A DNA stretch of 64,000 nucleotides from NCBI RefSeq assembly GCF_002160145.1, contig NZ_NFKA01000009.1:57254-121253 (forward strand), written 5' to 3'. A program made the translations under genes and the position numbers. This DNA comes from Gemmiger sp. An194 (GTDB taxonomy: Bacteria; Bacillota; Clostridia; Oscillospirales; Ruminococcaceae). Of this stretch, positions 33,792-42,188 are shown piece by piece; position 1 is the stretch's first letter; every line of letters begins with the position of its first letter. The notes under the pieces are model-generated. The model made no database searches. It saw only the letters and a program-made list of their open reading frames with translations, and was not told where the DNA came from.

Positions 33792-35936
33792 ATGCCCGTA
33801 AAAACCAAGCGTCCCTTTGCATTGGGGATGATTCTACTGGCCATCGCCGCGCTGGCGGCGCTGATTTTCGCCATTGTTCTGCTGATCCGGGGTGTTTCCG
33901 GCCTGGCCATGCCCCACATGACGGCCCCGGAGCAGATCCGGGCGGTGCTGCTGGACGACGCCTGGGCCGGATATTTTGACGAAAGCCATACCCGTGAGGA
34001 GCAGGAGGCCTTTCTGACCAGCACGCTGGACGAGGCCACTGCTCAGGGTGCCAACACCGTGCTGGTGGCCGGGTCCGTACCCGGCGGCGGCGTGCTGGCC
34101 CGAAAGCTGGAGACCGCCGAAGCCGCGCCCATGGTGAGCGAATCCGACGGGCTCTTCTCCTCCTTTGACCCCATCCGGATCCTGATGCAGCAGGCCGCCA
34201 AACGCAATATGCTGGTGGCCCTCTACCAGCCGGAGGGAGTCTCCCTGAAGGACTGGATGACCGAGGCCGCCGACCGCTATGGCCTGACCTTATACACCCT
34301 GAGCGGCGAGGGCGTCGATGCCCGCTACACTGCCGCGGACCAGCCGGAGCTTGTCCTGGCCCAGGAAAGTCCGGCGCTGGCCGCCGCTGTGTGCCAGCTG
34401 CAGCCGGGTACCGGCGTGGTGCTGGGCAGTCTTGCCGGACTGGTGAACGGAAAGGAAAGCGCAGCTGTGACCCTGCAGTATCTTTCCGGCGACGGTCTGC
34501 CCGACATCGCCCAGCAGCAATTCAGCCAGACTCTGGCCATCGTCTCCCCGGACCCGGCCAGCAAGGTCTACACCGACACCATCTTTCTGATGGGCACCTC
34601 CGATCCCAGCCAGCCCCTAACCGTGAACGGCCAGGAGGTACAGCGCTACGGCTCCTACGGCATGTGGGGGCTGGAGGTAAGCCTGACCGAGGGCGACAAT
34701 GTGTTCACCGCCCAGCAGGGTGAGGCTACCGCCTCCATCACCCTGACCAAGCCCGCGCCCAGCACCGGGTCCGGCGGCTCCGGCAGCAGCCAGATTGTTT
34801 CCGACGGATCGGTGGCAGCCCAGCCGGGCCAGCTGCTGCGGGTGACCTCCACCCTGGCCAGCGCCCTTTCCGATTATCAGAACACCAGCGCCATTGCCAT
34901 GACCGCCTACGAGGGTGCCGTGGCAGAAGTCGTGGACAGCGTCTCCTTTGTGAGCGGAACCAAGCGCACCTACGCCTACCAGCTGCCGGACGGCAACTAC
35001 ATAAAGGCCTCGGACTGTGAGCTTTTAGAGGAGGGGACCGCTCAGGCCGCCTTCACCGGGCTTTCCGCCGGCGAGGAGAACGGCATCGAATCCCTGACCT
35101 TCGCGGGCAGCGGCACGCCCTATTACAGCCACACCTGGGAGGGCAACGAATTCACCCTGCATTTTTATTCTGCCTCCTTCTCCGGCCAGGCTCCTCAGGA
35201 CATCGGCTTTGAAGGAGCCAGCGTGACTGTGGAGCCGGAGGAAAACGGCTTTGCCATGCATATCACCTTCCAGGACAGCGACCCGCTGTGGGGATATTTT
35301 GTGGATTACACCCCGGAGGGCGGCACCCGCATCGCCCTGAAGCATCAGCCTACGCGCAGCAGTGACCCGGCCCTTCCGCTGGCGGGCGTGACCGTTCTGC
35401 TGGACCCGGGCCACGGCGGGGATGACATGGGCGCACCCGGCTCCCCGGTGGAGGATTTCCCCCAGGAGAGCGAGCTGAACCTTTCCGCCGCACTGGCGGC
35501 CAAATACCGGCTGGAGCAGCTGGGGGCAACCGTGACCATGACCCGGGATACCGATGTATTCTACACCCTGGCTGAGCGGATGGAGATGCTCAACAGCCAG
35601 AAGCCGGACTTCTTCATTGCCATCCACCACAACAGTGCCGCCATGAACGCCGATCTGAATCAGGTGGGCGGCACCGAAGCCTACTGGTTCTACACCGAGG
35701 GCAAGTCCCTGGCCACCGCCCTTTCGGCCAACGTGAGCCTGACCACCAGCCGCAATGACCGGGGGCCCAAATACTCCGCGTTCTATGTGACCCGCTCCAA
35801 CATCTGCCCCGCGGTGCTGCTGGAGCTGGGCTTCGTGAGCAACCCGGCAGAGTACGAAAGCTGCGCCACCCTGGAAGGTCTCTGGGCCGAGGGTGGTGCC
35901 ATCGCACAGGCTGTGCTGGACAGCATTCCCGACTGA
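33792..35936 (+). CDS. Membrane-anchored N-acetylmuramoyl-L-alanine amidase, multidomain
   Basis: 714 aa. One N-terminal signal-anchor helix (about 10-33). Residues 45-180 resemble a reduced glycosyl-hydrolase-like (GHL10/DUF187-type) barrel (IRAVLLDDAWAGYFDES, FDPIRILMQQAAKRNMLVALY). Beta-rich regions and a Gly/Ser linker (TGSGGSGSS near 325) follow. Residues 530-714 form an Amidase_3 domain with the zinc ligands in LLDPGHGGDDMG (about 534), the Glu of QESELNLS, the His of AIHHNSA (about 612) and the catalytic Glu in LELGFVSNPAEYE (about 677). It should cleave the amide between MurNAc and the stem peptide outside the cell. GAGGGGG precedes ATG 33792, and TATAAT lies at 33736-33741. Confidence 0.88.
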   Translation: MPVKTKRPFALGMILLAIAALAALIFAIVLLIRGVSGLAMPHMTAPEQIRAVLLDDAWAGYFDESHTREEQEAFLTSTLDEATAQGANTVLVAGSVPGGGVLARKLETAEAAPMVSESDGLFSSFDPIRILMQQAAKRNMLVALYQPEGVSLKDWMTEAADRYGLTLYTLSGEGVDARYTAADQPELVLAQESPALAAAVCQLQPGTGVVLGSLAGLVNGKESAAVTLQYLSGDGLPDIAQQQFSQTLAIVSPDPASKVYTDTIFLMGTSDPSQPLTVNGQEVQRYGSYGMWGLEVSLTEGDNVFTAQQGEATASITLTKPAPSTGSGGSGSSQIVSDGSVAAQPGQLLRVTSTLASALSDYQNTSAIAMTAYEGAVAEVVDSVSFVSGTKRTYAYQLPDGNYIKASDCELLEEGTAQAAFTGLSAGEENGIESLTFAGSGTPYYSHTWEGNEFTLHFYSASFSGQAPQDIGFEGASVTVEPEENGFAMHITFQDSDPLWGYFVDYTPEGGTRIALKHQPTRSSDPALPLAGVTVLLDPGHGGDDMGAPGSPVEDFPQESELNLSAALAAKYRLEQLGATVTMTRDTDVFYTLAERMEMLNSQKPDFFIAIHHNSAAMNADLNQVGGTEAYWFYTEGKSLATALSANVSLTTSRNDRGPKYSAFYVTRSNICPAVLLELGFVSNPAEYESCATLEGLWAEGGAIAQAVLDSIPD

Positions 35937-35952
35937 TTCGCTTTCTTTTTCA

Positions 35953-35984
35953 TTCCCGCTGCGAAGGCAGCGGGAATTTTTTTG
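35953..35984 (+). terminator. Terminator after the amidase gene
   Basis: TTCCCGCTGC-GAAG-GCAGCGGGAA followed by seven T, 14 nt after the stop. Confidence 0.9.
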
Positions 35985-35990
35985 CCCGGC

Positions 35991-36017
35991 TGAAAGATAA
36001 CCGCCCCCTCAGTCGTA
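35991..36017 (+). promoter_or_regulatory. Candidate ECF-type promoter of the sigma factor operon
   Basis: TGAAAG (35991-35996), a 17-nt spacer and CGTA (36014-36017). This resembles the TGAAAC-N16/17-CGTA promoters read by B. subtilis ECF sigma factors (SigW/SigV type), and suggests the sigma factor transcribes its own gene. Confidence 0.45.
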
Positions 36018-36077
36018 TTCCCGGTGAAAGCGCTTTTTCACACCACAGCAAAGGAAGTGAGCGATACGAATACTCCC

Positions 36078-36554
36078 ATGGACCGCCGCCAGGCAGAGCG
36101 GCTGGTAAACACCTATTCCGATCTGATTCTGCGGCTGAGCTACACCTATCTGAAAAGCACTGCCGATGCCCAGGACATCTGCCAGACCGTTTTTCTCAAG
36201 CTGCTCACCAATCCCCGGCGCTTTGACAGCCCGGAGCACGAAAAGGCCTGGATCATCCGCACCACCGCCAACGCCTGCAAGGACCTTCTGAAGAGCCACT
36301 GGCGGCGCACCACCGTGACCATGGACGAGGCCGCTCCGGTGCCCGCACCGTCGGTGGAGGAGGGAAGCCTGCTGGCTGCCGTGCAGCTGCTGCCGCCCAA
36401 ATACCGGGCAGTGATTTATCTGTATTATTACGAGGGCTATGCCGCCAAGGAGATCGCCCGGCTGCTGGGCGAAAACCCGGCCACCATCTCCACCCGGCTG
36501 AACCGGGGCCGGGCTCGGCTGCGTACCCTGCTGGAACAGGAGGAACTGGCATGA
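36078..36554 (+). CDS. ECF-type RNA polymerase sigma factor
   Basis: 158 aa. Region 2 (residues 5-75) includes LILRLSYTYLKSTADAQDICQTVFLKLL, where core binding and -10 recognition lie. Region 4 (about 95-150) has LLPPKYRAVIYLYYYEGYAAKEIARLLGENPATISTRL, the -35-binding helix-turn-helix. The frame is open back to GTG 36024, but that codon overlaps the predicted transcription start, so ATG 36078 is preferred. Its ribosome site (AAGGAAGTGAG) is rather far away, so the start is uncertain. The stop overlaps the following gene by 4 nt, the usual layout of an ECF sigma with its antagonist. Confidence 0.9.
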   Translation: MDRRQAERLVNTYSDLILRLSYTYLKSTADAQDICQTVFLKLLTNPRRFDSPEHEKAWIIRTTANACKDLLKSHWRRTTVTMDEAAPVPAPSVEEGSLLAAVQLLPPKYRAVIYLYYYEGYAAKEIARLLGENPATISTRLNRGRARLRTLLEQEELA

Positions 36555-37567
36555 AGACTTATCGGGAATCCATGAACGAGCTGCAGTTTTCCCCGCAGCA
36601 AAAACAGGAAATGATCGACCGCCTGATGACCCAATCCACCCGCCCCCCCAGAGGGCACGCCATCCCGCTGCGGCGGGTCTGTGCGCTGGGAGCGGCGGCC
36701 GTTCTCACCGGCGCTCTCTGTCTGGGAGCCGCAGCCAGCGGTGTGCTGAAGCCCGTTGCCCAGGCCTTCGGCGCGGTGTTTGGTACCGCGCCCGCCCAGA
36801 CCGAGATCATCGACCGGATCGGATACCCTCTGGATGCCAGCGCCACTGTGGACGGGGTCACCGTGCAGGCCAACGCCATCATCGGCGATACCTACAGCTA
36901 CGCCATCGTCTATTCCATCTACCGGGAGGATGGCCAGCCCATCACAGCGGACCCGGACCCCAACCGGGATGGCGCCCTGGCCCTTCGCTTCGGGGAATGG
37001 GACACGGATGTGGGCCATATGGGCGGCATGCATGGTACCGCCTGGTTCTTCGATGAGGACCCGGCCGACAATGCGGTGCAATTCGTTCAGCTACTCACCG
37101 CCGATGCCCCGCTGGAGCCCGGCACCGCCACCGTACACCTGGCCGACCTGAAACAGGGGATCGGCGAGGACGCGGTGATGCTGGCCGAGGGCAGCTGGGA
37201 GCTGCGGTTCGCTTTTGCCTTCGAGGACAGCTCGCTGGAGCTGCCGGGCGGCCAGAGCTTCACCGCAAACGGAGAAACCGCGGTGCTGAACAGCATATCC
37301 ATTTCGCCCTTGTCTTTTCGGATCGACTACACAGTGGACACCGCTCTGCAGCCGGACAAAAATTCCACTGCACTTACCCCCCAGTCGGTTTATCTGACCC
37401 TCACCGACGGCAGCCGCATCGACCTGACCGGCTTTGGCGGCGGCGCCCGGCCGGAGGGAGACACCACCCGCTGCGAGCTCAGCGGCGTATTTGACCAGAT
37501 CCTCCCGCTGGATACCATCGAGAGCATCACCATTGGAGAAGCAACCATTCCGGTGAACGGCCGGTAA
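36551..37567 (+). CDS. Putative anti-sigma factor (DUF4179-like membrane protein)
   Basis: 338 aa. A short cytoplasmic N-terminus (residues 1-42, FSPQQKQEMIDRLMTQ), one transmembrane helix (about 45-65, LGAAAVLTGALCLGAAASGV) and a large external beta-rich domain beginning TEIIDRIGYPLDASATVDGVTV. This resembles DUF4179 proteins, which in Clostridia commonly sit behind ECF sigma factors. The membrane topology and ATGA overlap with the sigma gene imply that the N-terminus holds the sigma factor and the exterior domain senses the signal. No catalytic motif is seen. Confidence 0.7.
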   Translation: MKTYRESMNELQFSPQQKQEMIDRLMTQSTRPPRGHAIPLRRVCALGAAAVLTGALCLGAAASGVLKPVAQAFGAVFGTAPAQTEIIDRIGYPLDASATVDGVTVQANAIIGDTYSYAIVYSIYREDGQPITADPDPNRDGALALRFGEWDTDVGHMGGMHGTAWFFDEDPADNAVQFVQLLTADAPLEPGTATVHLADLKQGIGEDAVMLAEGSWELRFAFAFEDSSLELPGGQSFTANGETAVLNSISISPLSFRIDYTVDTALQPDKNSTALTPQSVYLTLTDGSRIDLTGFGGGARPEGDTTRCELSGVFDQILPLDTIESITIGEATIPVNGR

Positions 37568-37587
37568 TTTGATACAGACCCGATACA

Positions 37588-37626
37588 CAAAAAAGGACCT
37601 GCCCGTTTGGGCAGGTCCTTTTGATT
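37588..37626. terminator. Bidirectional terminator between the anti-sigma gene and oppA paralogue 1
   Basis: AAAAGGACCTGCCC-GTTT-GGGCAGGTCCTTTT, with an A tract on one side and a T tract on the other, between convergent genes. Confidence 0.88.
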
Positions 37627-37642
37627 TGCTTTTTTGCCTTGA

Positions 37643-39493
37643 TCAGGCGGCAGTGGAAGCGCTCTCAGCAGCTTCGGAGGAAGCAGCCTCGCTCACAGCG
37701 CTCTCAGCAGCCTCGGAGGAAGCAGCCTCAGAGGAAGAAGCCTCGCTGGCAACGCTCTCGGCAGCCTCAGAAGAAGCGGCCTCGGAAGCGGTGCTCTCAG
37801 CGGCGGTGCTGTCGGCTACGCTCTCGCTCTCGGCAACGGTGCCCTCAGAGGGCTCGCCGATGTAGGCGTACTGCAGGTACCAGTAGCCGTAGGGGCTGTG
37901 CCAAACGCCCTGCAGATCGGTGCTCTGCAGCCAGAAGTCGCTGTTGTGGGCGATGGGAATCATCGCGTACTCGCTCATCAGCAGCTCCTCAGCAGCGTGC
38001 AGGTTGGCAAAACGCTGCTCCACGTCGGCGATGTTGGTGTTGTTCATCAGCTCGTCGTACTTAGCGTTGGAGTACTTACCATCGTTGTTGCCGTTCTCGG
38101 TCATGAACAGCTCCAGGATGTTGGAGGGATCGTTGTAGTCGAATACCCAGCCGTTGCGGGCCATCTCGTAGTCACCGGAGCGGCGCAGCGGGGTGAAGGA
38201 AGACCATTCCACGATCTCGATCTCCAGGTTGATGCCCAGAACTTCCTTGTAGCACTGCTGCATGTACTCAGCAACAGCCTTGTTGTAGCCGGAATCGTTG
38301 GTGGTGTAGGTGATGGTGGGGAAGCCCTCGCCATTGGGGTAGCCAGCAGCAGCCAGAGCCTCCTGAGCCTGCTTCTTGGACTCCTCGTAATCGGTGGGGA
38401 TCCAGTTCTTGCCGGAGTTGTCCATGTAGGAGGTGGTGCCGTCAGCATCGGTGATGCCGGGGCCGGTCAGCTCGTAAGCAGGCAGGTAGGTACCCTGCTG
38501 CACGGTGTTGGCGATGTAATCGCGGTCCAGAGCCAGGCTCAGAGCCTTACGCACGTTCACGTCCTGGAACAGCTCGTTCTGCAGGTTCATGCTCATGTAG
38601 GAGGTGCCCATGATGGGGTCCACATGGAACTCAGGCGTGCCGGTCAGGCTGGGGATCTCCTCGGTGGGCACGTCACGAACCAGAGAGGCCTGGCCGGTCT
38701 GGAACGCGGTGTAGGCAGCGGTGGAGTCCTCCATCAGCAGGAAGGTGATGGTGTCGGTAACGATCTTGCTGGAATCCCAGCCGCCGTTGTAGTAGGGGTT
38801 CTTGGTGAGCACGATCTGCTGGCCCACAGTCCAATCGGTCATGTAGTAGGGACCGTTGGAAACGTAGGTCTCAGGAGTAGTAGCCCAGGCATCGCCGTTG
38901 GCCTCGATGGTCTCCTGCTGCACAGGGCTCAGGGTGGAGAAGGCAGCGATCTTATCGAAGTAGGTGCAGGGATGAGCCAGGGTCACCACGAAGGTGTTGG
39001 CATCGGGAGCGGACACCTGCAGAGCGTCCGGATTGCCGTTCATGGCTTCCTCGTAGCCGGCAACCATACCCACCACGGTGGCGGAGTAGGGAGCAGCGGT
39101 AGCGGGATCGGCCACACGCTTGAAGGTGTAAACGAAGTCGTTGGCATCCAGATCGGTGCCGTCGGACCACTTCAGGCCCTCACGCAGATGGAAGGTCCAG
39201 GTCAGACCGTCCTCGCTCACTTCCCAGCTCTCGGCCTGGCCGGGCTGAACCTCGTTGTTCTCGTCAATGATCAGCAGACCCTCGAAGGTGGTCAGGATCA
39301 GGTTGCCGCCATCGATGGCGCTGTTCAGAGCGGGGTCCAGAGTCTCGGGGTTGGGGCCCAGCTGAACGGTGATGTTGCTGCTGCCGGTGGCAGTGCCTTC
39401 AGCGGCGCCGCTGGTGGCAGTCTTGTTGCCGCCGCAAGCGACCATGCTGAACGCCATGGCAGCGGCCAGCACCAGTGCTAACACTTTTTTCAT
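37643..39493 (-). CDS. Peptide-binding lipoprotein OppA, paralogue 1, with Ser/Ala/Glu tail
   Basis: 616 aa SBP family 5 lipoprotein. Signal peptide with lipobox MVAC (Cys20), then mature SBP motifs: PNPETLDPALNSAIDGG, AESWEVSEDGLTWTFHLREG, LDANDFVYTFKRVADP and RNGWVFDYNDPSNILELF. After the conserved end of the fold (YGYWYLQYAYIGEP) there is a low-complexity tail of about 70 residues built from repeats such as STASEAASSEAAES. AGGAGG precedes ATG 39493, and the frame open to 39610 is leader. It has its own promoter (39674-39703). Confidence 0.92.
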   Translation of the reverse strand: MKKVLALVLAAAMAFSMVACGGNKTATSGAAEGTATGSSNITVQLGPNPETLDPALNSAIDGGNLILTTFEGLLIIDENNEVQPGQAESWEVSEDGLTWTFHLREGLKWSDGTDLDANDFVYTFKRVADPATAAPYSATVVGMVAGYEEAMNGNPDALQVSAPDANTFVVTLAHPCTYFDKIAAFSTLSPVQQETIEANGDAWATTPETYVSNGPYYMTDWTVGQQIVLTKNPYYNGGWDSSKIVTDTITFLLMEDSTAAYTAFQTGQASLVRDVPTEEIPSLTGTPEFHVDPIMGTSYMSMNLQNELFQDVNVRKALSLALDRDYIANTVQQGTYLPAYELTGPGITDADGTTSYMDNSGKNWIPTDYEESKKQAQEALAAAGYPNGEGFPTITYTTNDSGYNKAVAEYMQQCYKEVLGINLEIEIVEWSSFTPLRRSGDYEMARNGWVFDYNDPSNILELFMTENGNNDGKYSNAKYDELMNNTNIADVEQRFANLHAAEELLMSEYAMIPIAHNSDFWLQSTDLQGVWHSPYGYWYLQYAYIGEPSEGTVAESESVADSTAAESTASEAASSEAAESVASEASSSEAASSEAAESAVSEAASSEAAESASTAA

Positions 39494-39673
39494 GTTGCGG
39501 TTCCTCCTCTTACAGATAAGCAAAGTTTCTCTGTGCCGGTTTTGCTCCCCCCGAAGGGAACAGACCGGCCAACACACATGCCGTTTCGGGTTTGCAGGTT
39601 CCAGATACAAACCCCGGCCCCGCCGCTTGTCCGTTCATTGCATACAACAGTCCGCAGCAGGTGTCTTGAACGC

Positions 39674-39703
39674 ATTGTAGCACTTTAGCCCAAAAAAGTT
39701 CAA
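39674..39703 (-). promoter_or_regulatory. Promoter of oppA paralogue 1
   Basis: TTGAAC (39698-39703), an 18-nt spacer TTTTTTGGGCTAAAGTGC and TACAAT (39674-39679). The spacer is identical or nearly identical to those of the other two oppA paralogues. Confidence 0.8.
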
Positions 39704-39856
39704 TGGCGCTTGTAAAATTGTAAAAAATTTGTTTTCTTTTATGGAAAAGTTCTCTACCAATCGATTCTTTTTTCACACCTCTTTTATATACTTTTCACAA
39801 CTCATTGTTTGTTTGAACAAGAGCCATACTGTTTTTTGCCAACAGCGCCCCTACAT

Positions 39857-39890
39857 AAAAGAAGAGCCCTGCAAGATGCAGGGCTCTTCT
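39857..39890 (-). terminator. Terminator after oppA paralogue 2
   Basis: Minus-strand GAAGAGCCCTGCA / TGCAGGGCTCTTC followed by TTTTATG, 14 nt after the stop. Confidence 0.85.
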
Positions 39891-39903
39891 TTCTTTCTGT
39901 TTT

Positions 39904-41745
39904 TCAGGCCTCGCTGGCGGAATCACTGGCAGCGGCTTCGCTGGCAGTGCTCTCGGCAGCCTCGGAGGAAGCAGCCTCGCTGGCAACGCTCTCGGCAGCC
40001 TCAGAAGAAGCGGCCTCGGAAGCGGTGCTCTCAGCGGCGGTGCTGGTGGCTACGCTCTCGCTCTCGGCAGCAGTATCCTCAGCAGGCTCACCGATGTAGG
40101 CATACTGCAGGTACCAGTAGCCGTAGGGGCTGTGCCAGGTGCCCTGCAGGTCGGGGCTCTGCAGCCAGAAGTCGTTGTAGTAGGCCACGGGGATCATGGA
40201 GTAATCCTCCATCACGATCTCCTCAGCGGCATGCAGGTTGGCAAAACGCTGCTCCTTGTCGGCGATCTTGGTGTTCTCCATCATCTGATCAAACTCAGGG
40301 TTGGAGTACTGGCCGTCGTTGTTGGCGTTGCCGGTCATGAACAGCTCCAGCATGCTGGAAGGATCATTGTAGTCGAAGGACCAGCCGTTACGGGCCATCT
40401 CGTAGTCACCGGCGCGGCGCATCGGGGTGAAGGAAGACCATTCCACGATCTCAATCTGCAGGTCGATGCCCAGAACTTCCTTGTAGCACTGCTGCAGGTA
40501 CTCGGCCACAGCCTTGTGGTAACCGGCATCGTTGGTGGAGTAGGTGATGGTGGGGAAGCCCTCGCCATTCGGGTAACCGGCCTCAGCCAGAGCCTCCTGG
40601 GCCATGGTCTTGGCAGTCTCGTAATCCTCGGGAATCCACTCGCCGCTGGACTTGTCCATGTAGGCGCTGCCGTCCGCATCGGTGATGCCGGGGCCGGTCA
40701 GCTTATAAGCGGGGGAGTAGGTGCCCTGCATCAGGGTGTTGGCGATGTAATCACGGTCGATGGCCAGGCTCAGAGCCTTACGCACATTCACATCGTTGAA
40801 GGGCTCGATGGAGTCGTTCATGGTCAGGTAGTAGGTGCCCATGACCGGGTCCACATAGAACTCGCCGCCATCCTCGGCCTTGGTCAGGCTGGGGATCTCC
40901 TCGGTGGGAACATCCTTGATCAGCTGGGCCTGGCCGGTGGTGTAAGCGGTGTAGGCAGCGGTGGAGTCCTCCATCAGCAGGAAGGTGATGGTGTCGGTAA
41001 CGATCTTATCGCTGTCCCAGCCGCCCTTATAATAGGGGTTCTTGCTGAACACGATCTGCTGACCAACGGTCCACTCGGTCATGTAGTAGGGACCATTGGA
41101 CACATAGGTCTCGGGAGCGGTGGCCCAGGCATCGCCGTTGGCCTCAATGGTCTCCTGCTGCACGGGGCTCAGGGTGGCGAAAGCAGCCAGCTTATCGAAG
41201 TAGGTGCAGGGGTAGCTCAGGTGCACGATGAAGGTGTTGGCATCGGGGGCTTCCACCTGCAGGGCATCCGGGTTGCCAGCCATGGCCTCGTCGTAACCGG
41301 CGATCATGCCCACAGCGGTCTGGGAGTAGGGAGCAGCGGTGTCGGGATCGGCAACGCGCTTATAAGTATACACAAAGTCGGTGGCATCCAGATCGGTGCC
41401 GTCGGACCACTTCAGGCCCTCGCGCAGGTGGAAGGTCCAGGTCAGACCGTCCTCGCTGACCTCCCAGCTCTCGGCCTGGCCGGGCTGGACCTGATTGTTC
41501 TCGTCCACGATCAGCAGGCCCTCAAAGGCAGTGATCAGTATGTTGCCGCCATCGATGGTGCTGTTCAGCGCCGGGTCGATGGATTCGGGGTTGGGTCCGA
41601 TCTGTACGGTCACATTGCTGGCGGTGGCGCTTCCGGAAGCGGAGCCGGTGCTGCCGGCGCTGGCAGTGGAAGAGCTGCTGCCGCCGCAAGCCACCAGGCT
41701 GAATGCCATCACGGCAGCCAGCACCAGAGACAAAGCTTTTTTCAT
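39904..41745 (-). CDS. Peptide-binding lipoprotein OppA, paralogue 2, with Ser/Ala/Glu tail
   Basis: 613 aa. Lipobox LVAC with Cys20, a Ser/Thr/Gly linker, then the SBP fold: PNPESIDPALNSTIDGG, AESWEVSEDGLTWTFHLREG, LDATDFVYTYKRVADP and RNGWSFDYNDPSSMLELF. It is closer to paralogue 3 than to paralogue 1 in the EPFNDVNVRKALSLAIDR region. Like paralogue 1 it ends with a roughly 65-residue tail of STAAESTASEAASSEAAE-type repeats after EYIGEP-like YAYIGEPAED. AGGAGG precedes ATG 41745. Confidence 0.92.
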   Translation of the reverse strand: MKKALSLVLAAVMAFSLVACGGSSSSTASAGSTGSASGSATASNVTVQIGPNPESIDPALNSTIDGGNILITAFEGLLIVDENNQVQPGQAESWEVSEDGLTWTFHLREGLKWSDGTDLDATDFVYTYKRVADPDTAAPYSQTAVGMIAGYDEAMAGNPDALQVEAPDANTFIVHLSYPCTYFDKLAAFATLSPVQQETIEANGDAWATAPETYVSNGPYYMTEWTVGQQIVFSKNPYYKGGWDSDKIVTDTITFLLMEDSTAAYTAYTTGQAQLIKDVPTEEIPSLTKAEDGGEFYVDPVMGTYYLTMNDSIEPFNDVNVRKALSLAIDRDYIANTLMQGTYSPAYKLTGPGITDADGSAYMDKSSGEWIPEDYETAKTMAQEALAEAGYPNGEGFPTITYSTNDAGYHKAVAEYLQQCYKEVLGIDLQIEIVEWSSFTPMRRAGDYEMARNGWSFDYNDPSSMLELFMTGNANNDGQYSNPEFDQMMENTKIADKEQRFANLHAAEEIVMEDYSMIPVAYYNDFWLQSPDLQGTWHSPYGYWYLQYAYIGEPAEDTAAESESVATSTAAESTASEAASSEAAESVASEAASSEAAESTASEAAASDSASEA

Positions 41746-41927
41746 GGTTGGTGTTCCTCCTCAAGCAGTTTGCAAAGTTTCTCCTGCGGCCGGTCGGCGT
41801 GCTCCGCGGTAAGCCCACGTTCCCGGCTGCAAAGCCGCCCTTTTCCCGCAGATTCCAGATGCGGGCAGCGGCCGTTTCCCCCTGATCGATTTGAATAAAT
41901 ATTCAAATTTATTGGGTGTTTATTCGG

Positions 41928-41957
41928 ATTGTAGCACTTTACCCAAAAAAAGTGCAA
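41928..41957 (-). promoter_or_regulatory. Promoter of oppA paralogue 2
   Basis: TTGCAC (41952-41957), an 18-nt spacer TTTTTTTGGGTAAAGTGC and TACAAT (41928-41933). This is the same architecture as paralogues 1 and 3. Confidence 0.8.
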
Positions 41958-42096
41958 TGGGTATGTGCAGTTTGTAACCCTTTTGTTTCTTTCCTTCGTC
42001 AAACTGTATTTCTCTTGTTTTGGAACGCGTTCTGATTTATGCATCTTCCACAATCCTTTGTCCTTTTGGACAAAGGAGTCAATCAAGCCAAACAAC

Positions 42097-42126
42097 AGAA
42101 AAAGACCCCGGATATTTCCGGGGTCC
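42097..42126 (-). terminator. Terminator after oppA paralogue 3
   Basis: Minus-strand GACCCCGGA / TCCGGGGTC stem followed by TTTTTCTG, about 60 nt after the stop. Confidence 0.8.
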
Positions 42127-42188
42127 TTCTCTTCTGTGTGTTGAACAGAGAAACTTTGCTCTCTGGAAGAGCCGAGGCTCATACAGTC

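Noticed and set aside
36025..36040. Possible CcpA cre site, TGAAAGCGCTTTTTCA
   Set aside because: The dyad has two extra bases compared with the cre consensus, and the location inside an ECF operon leader gives no support.
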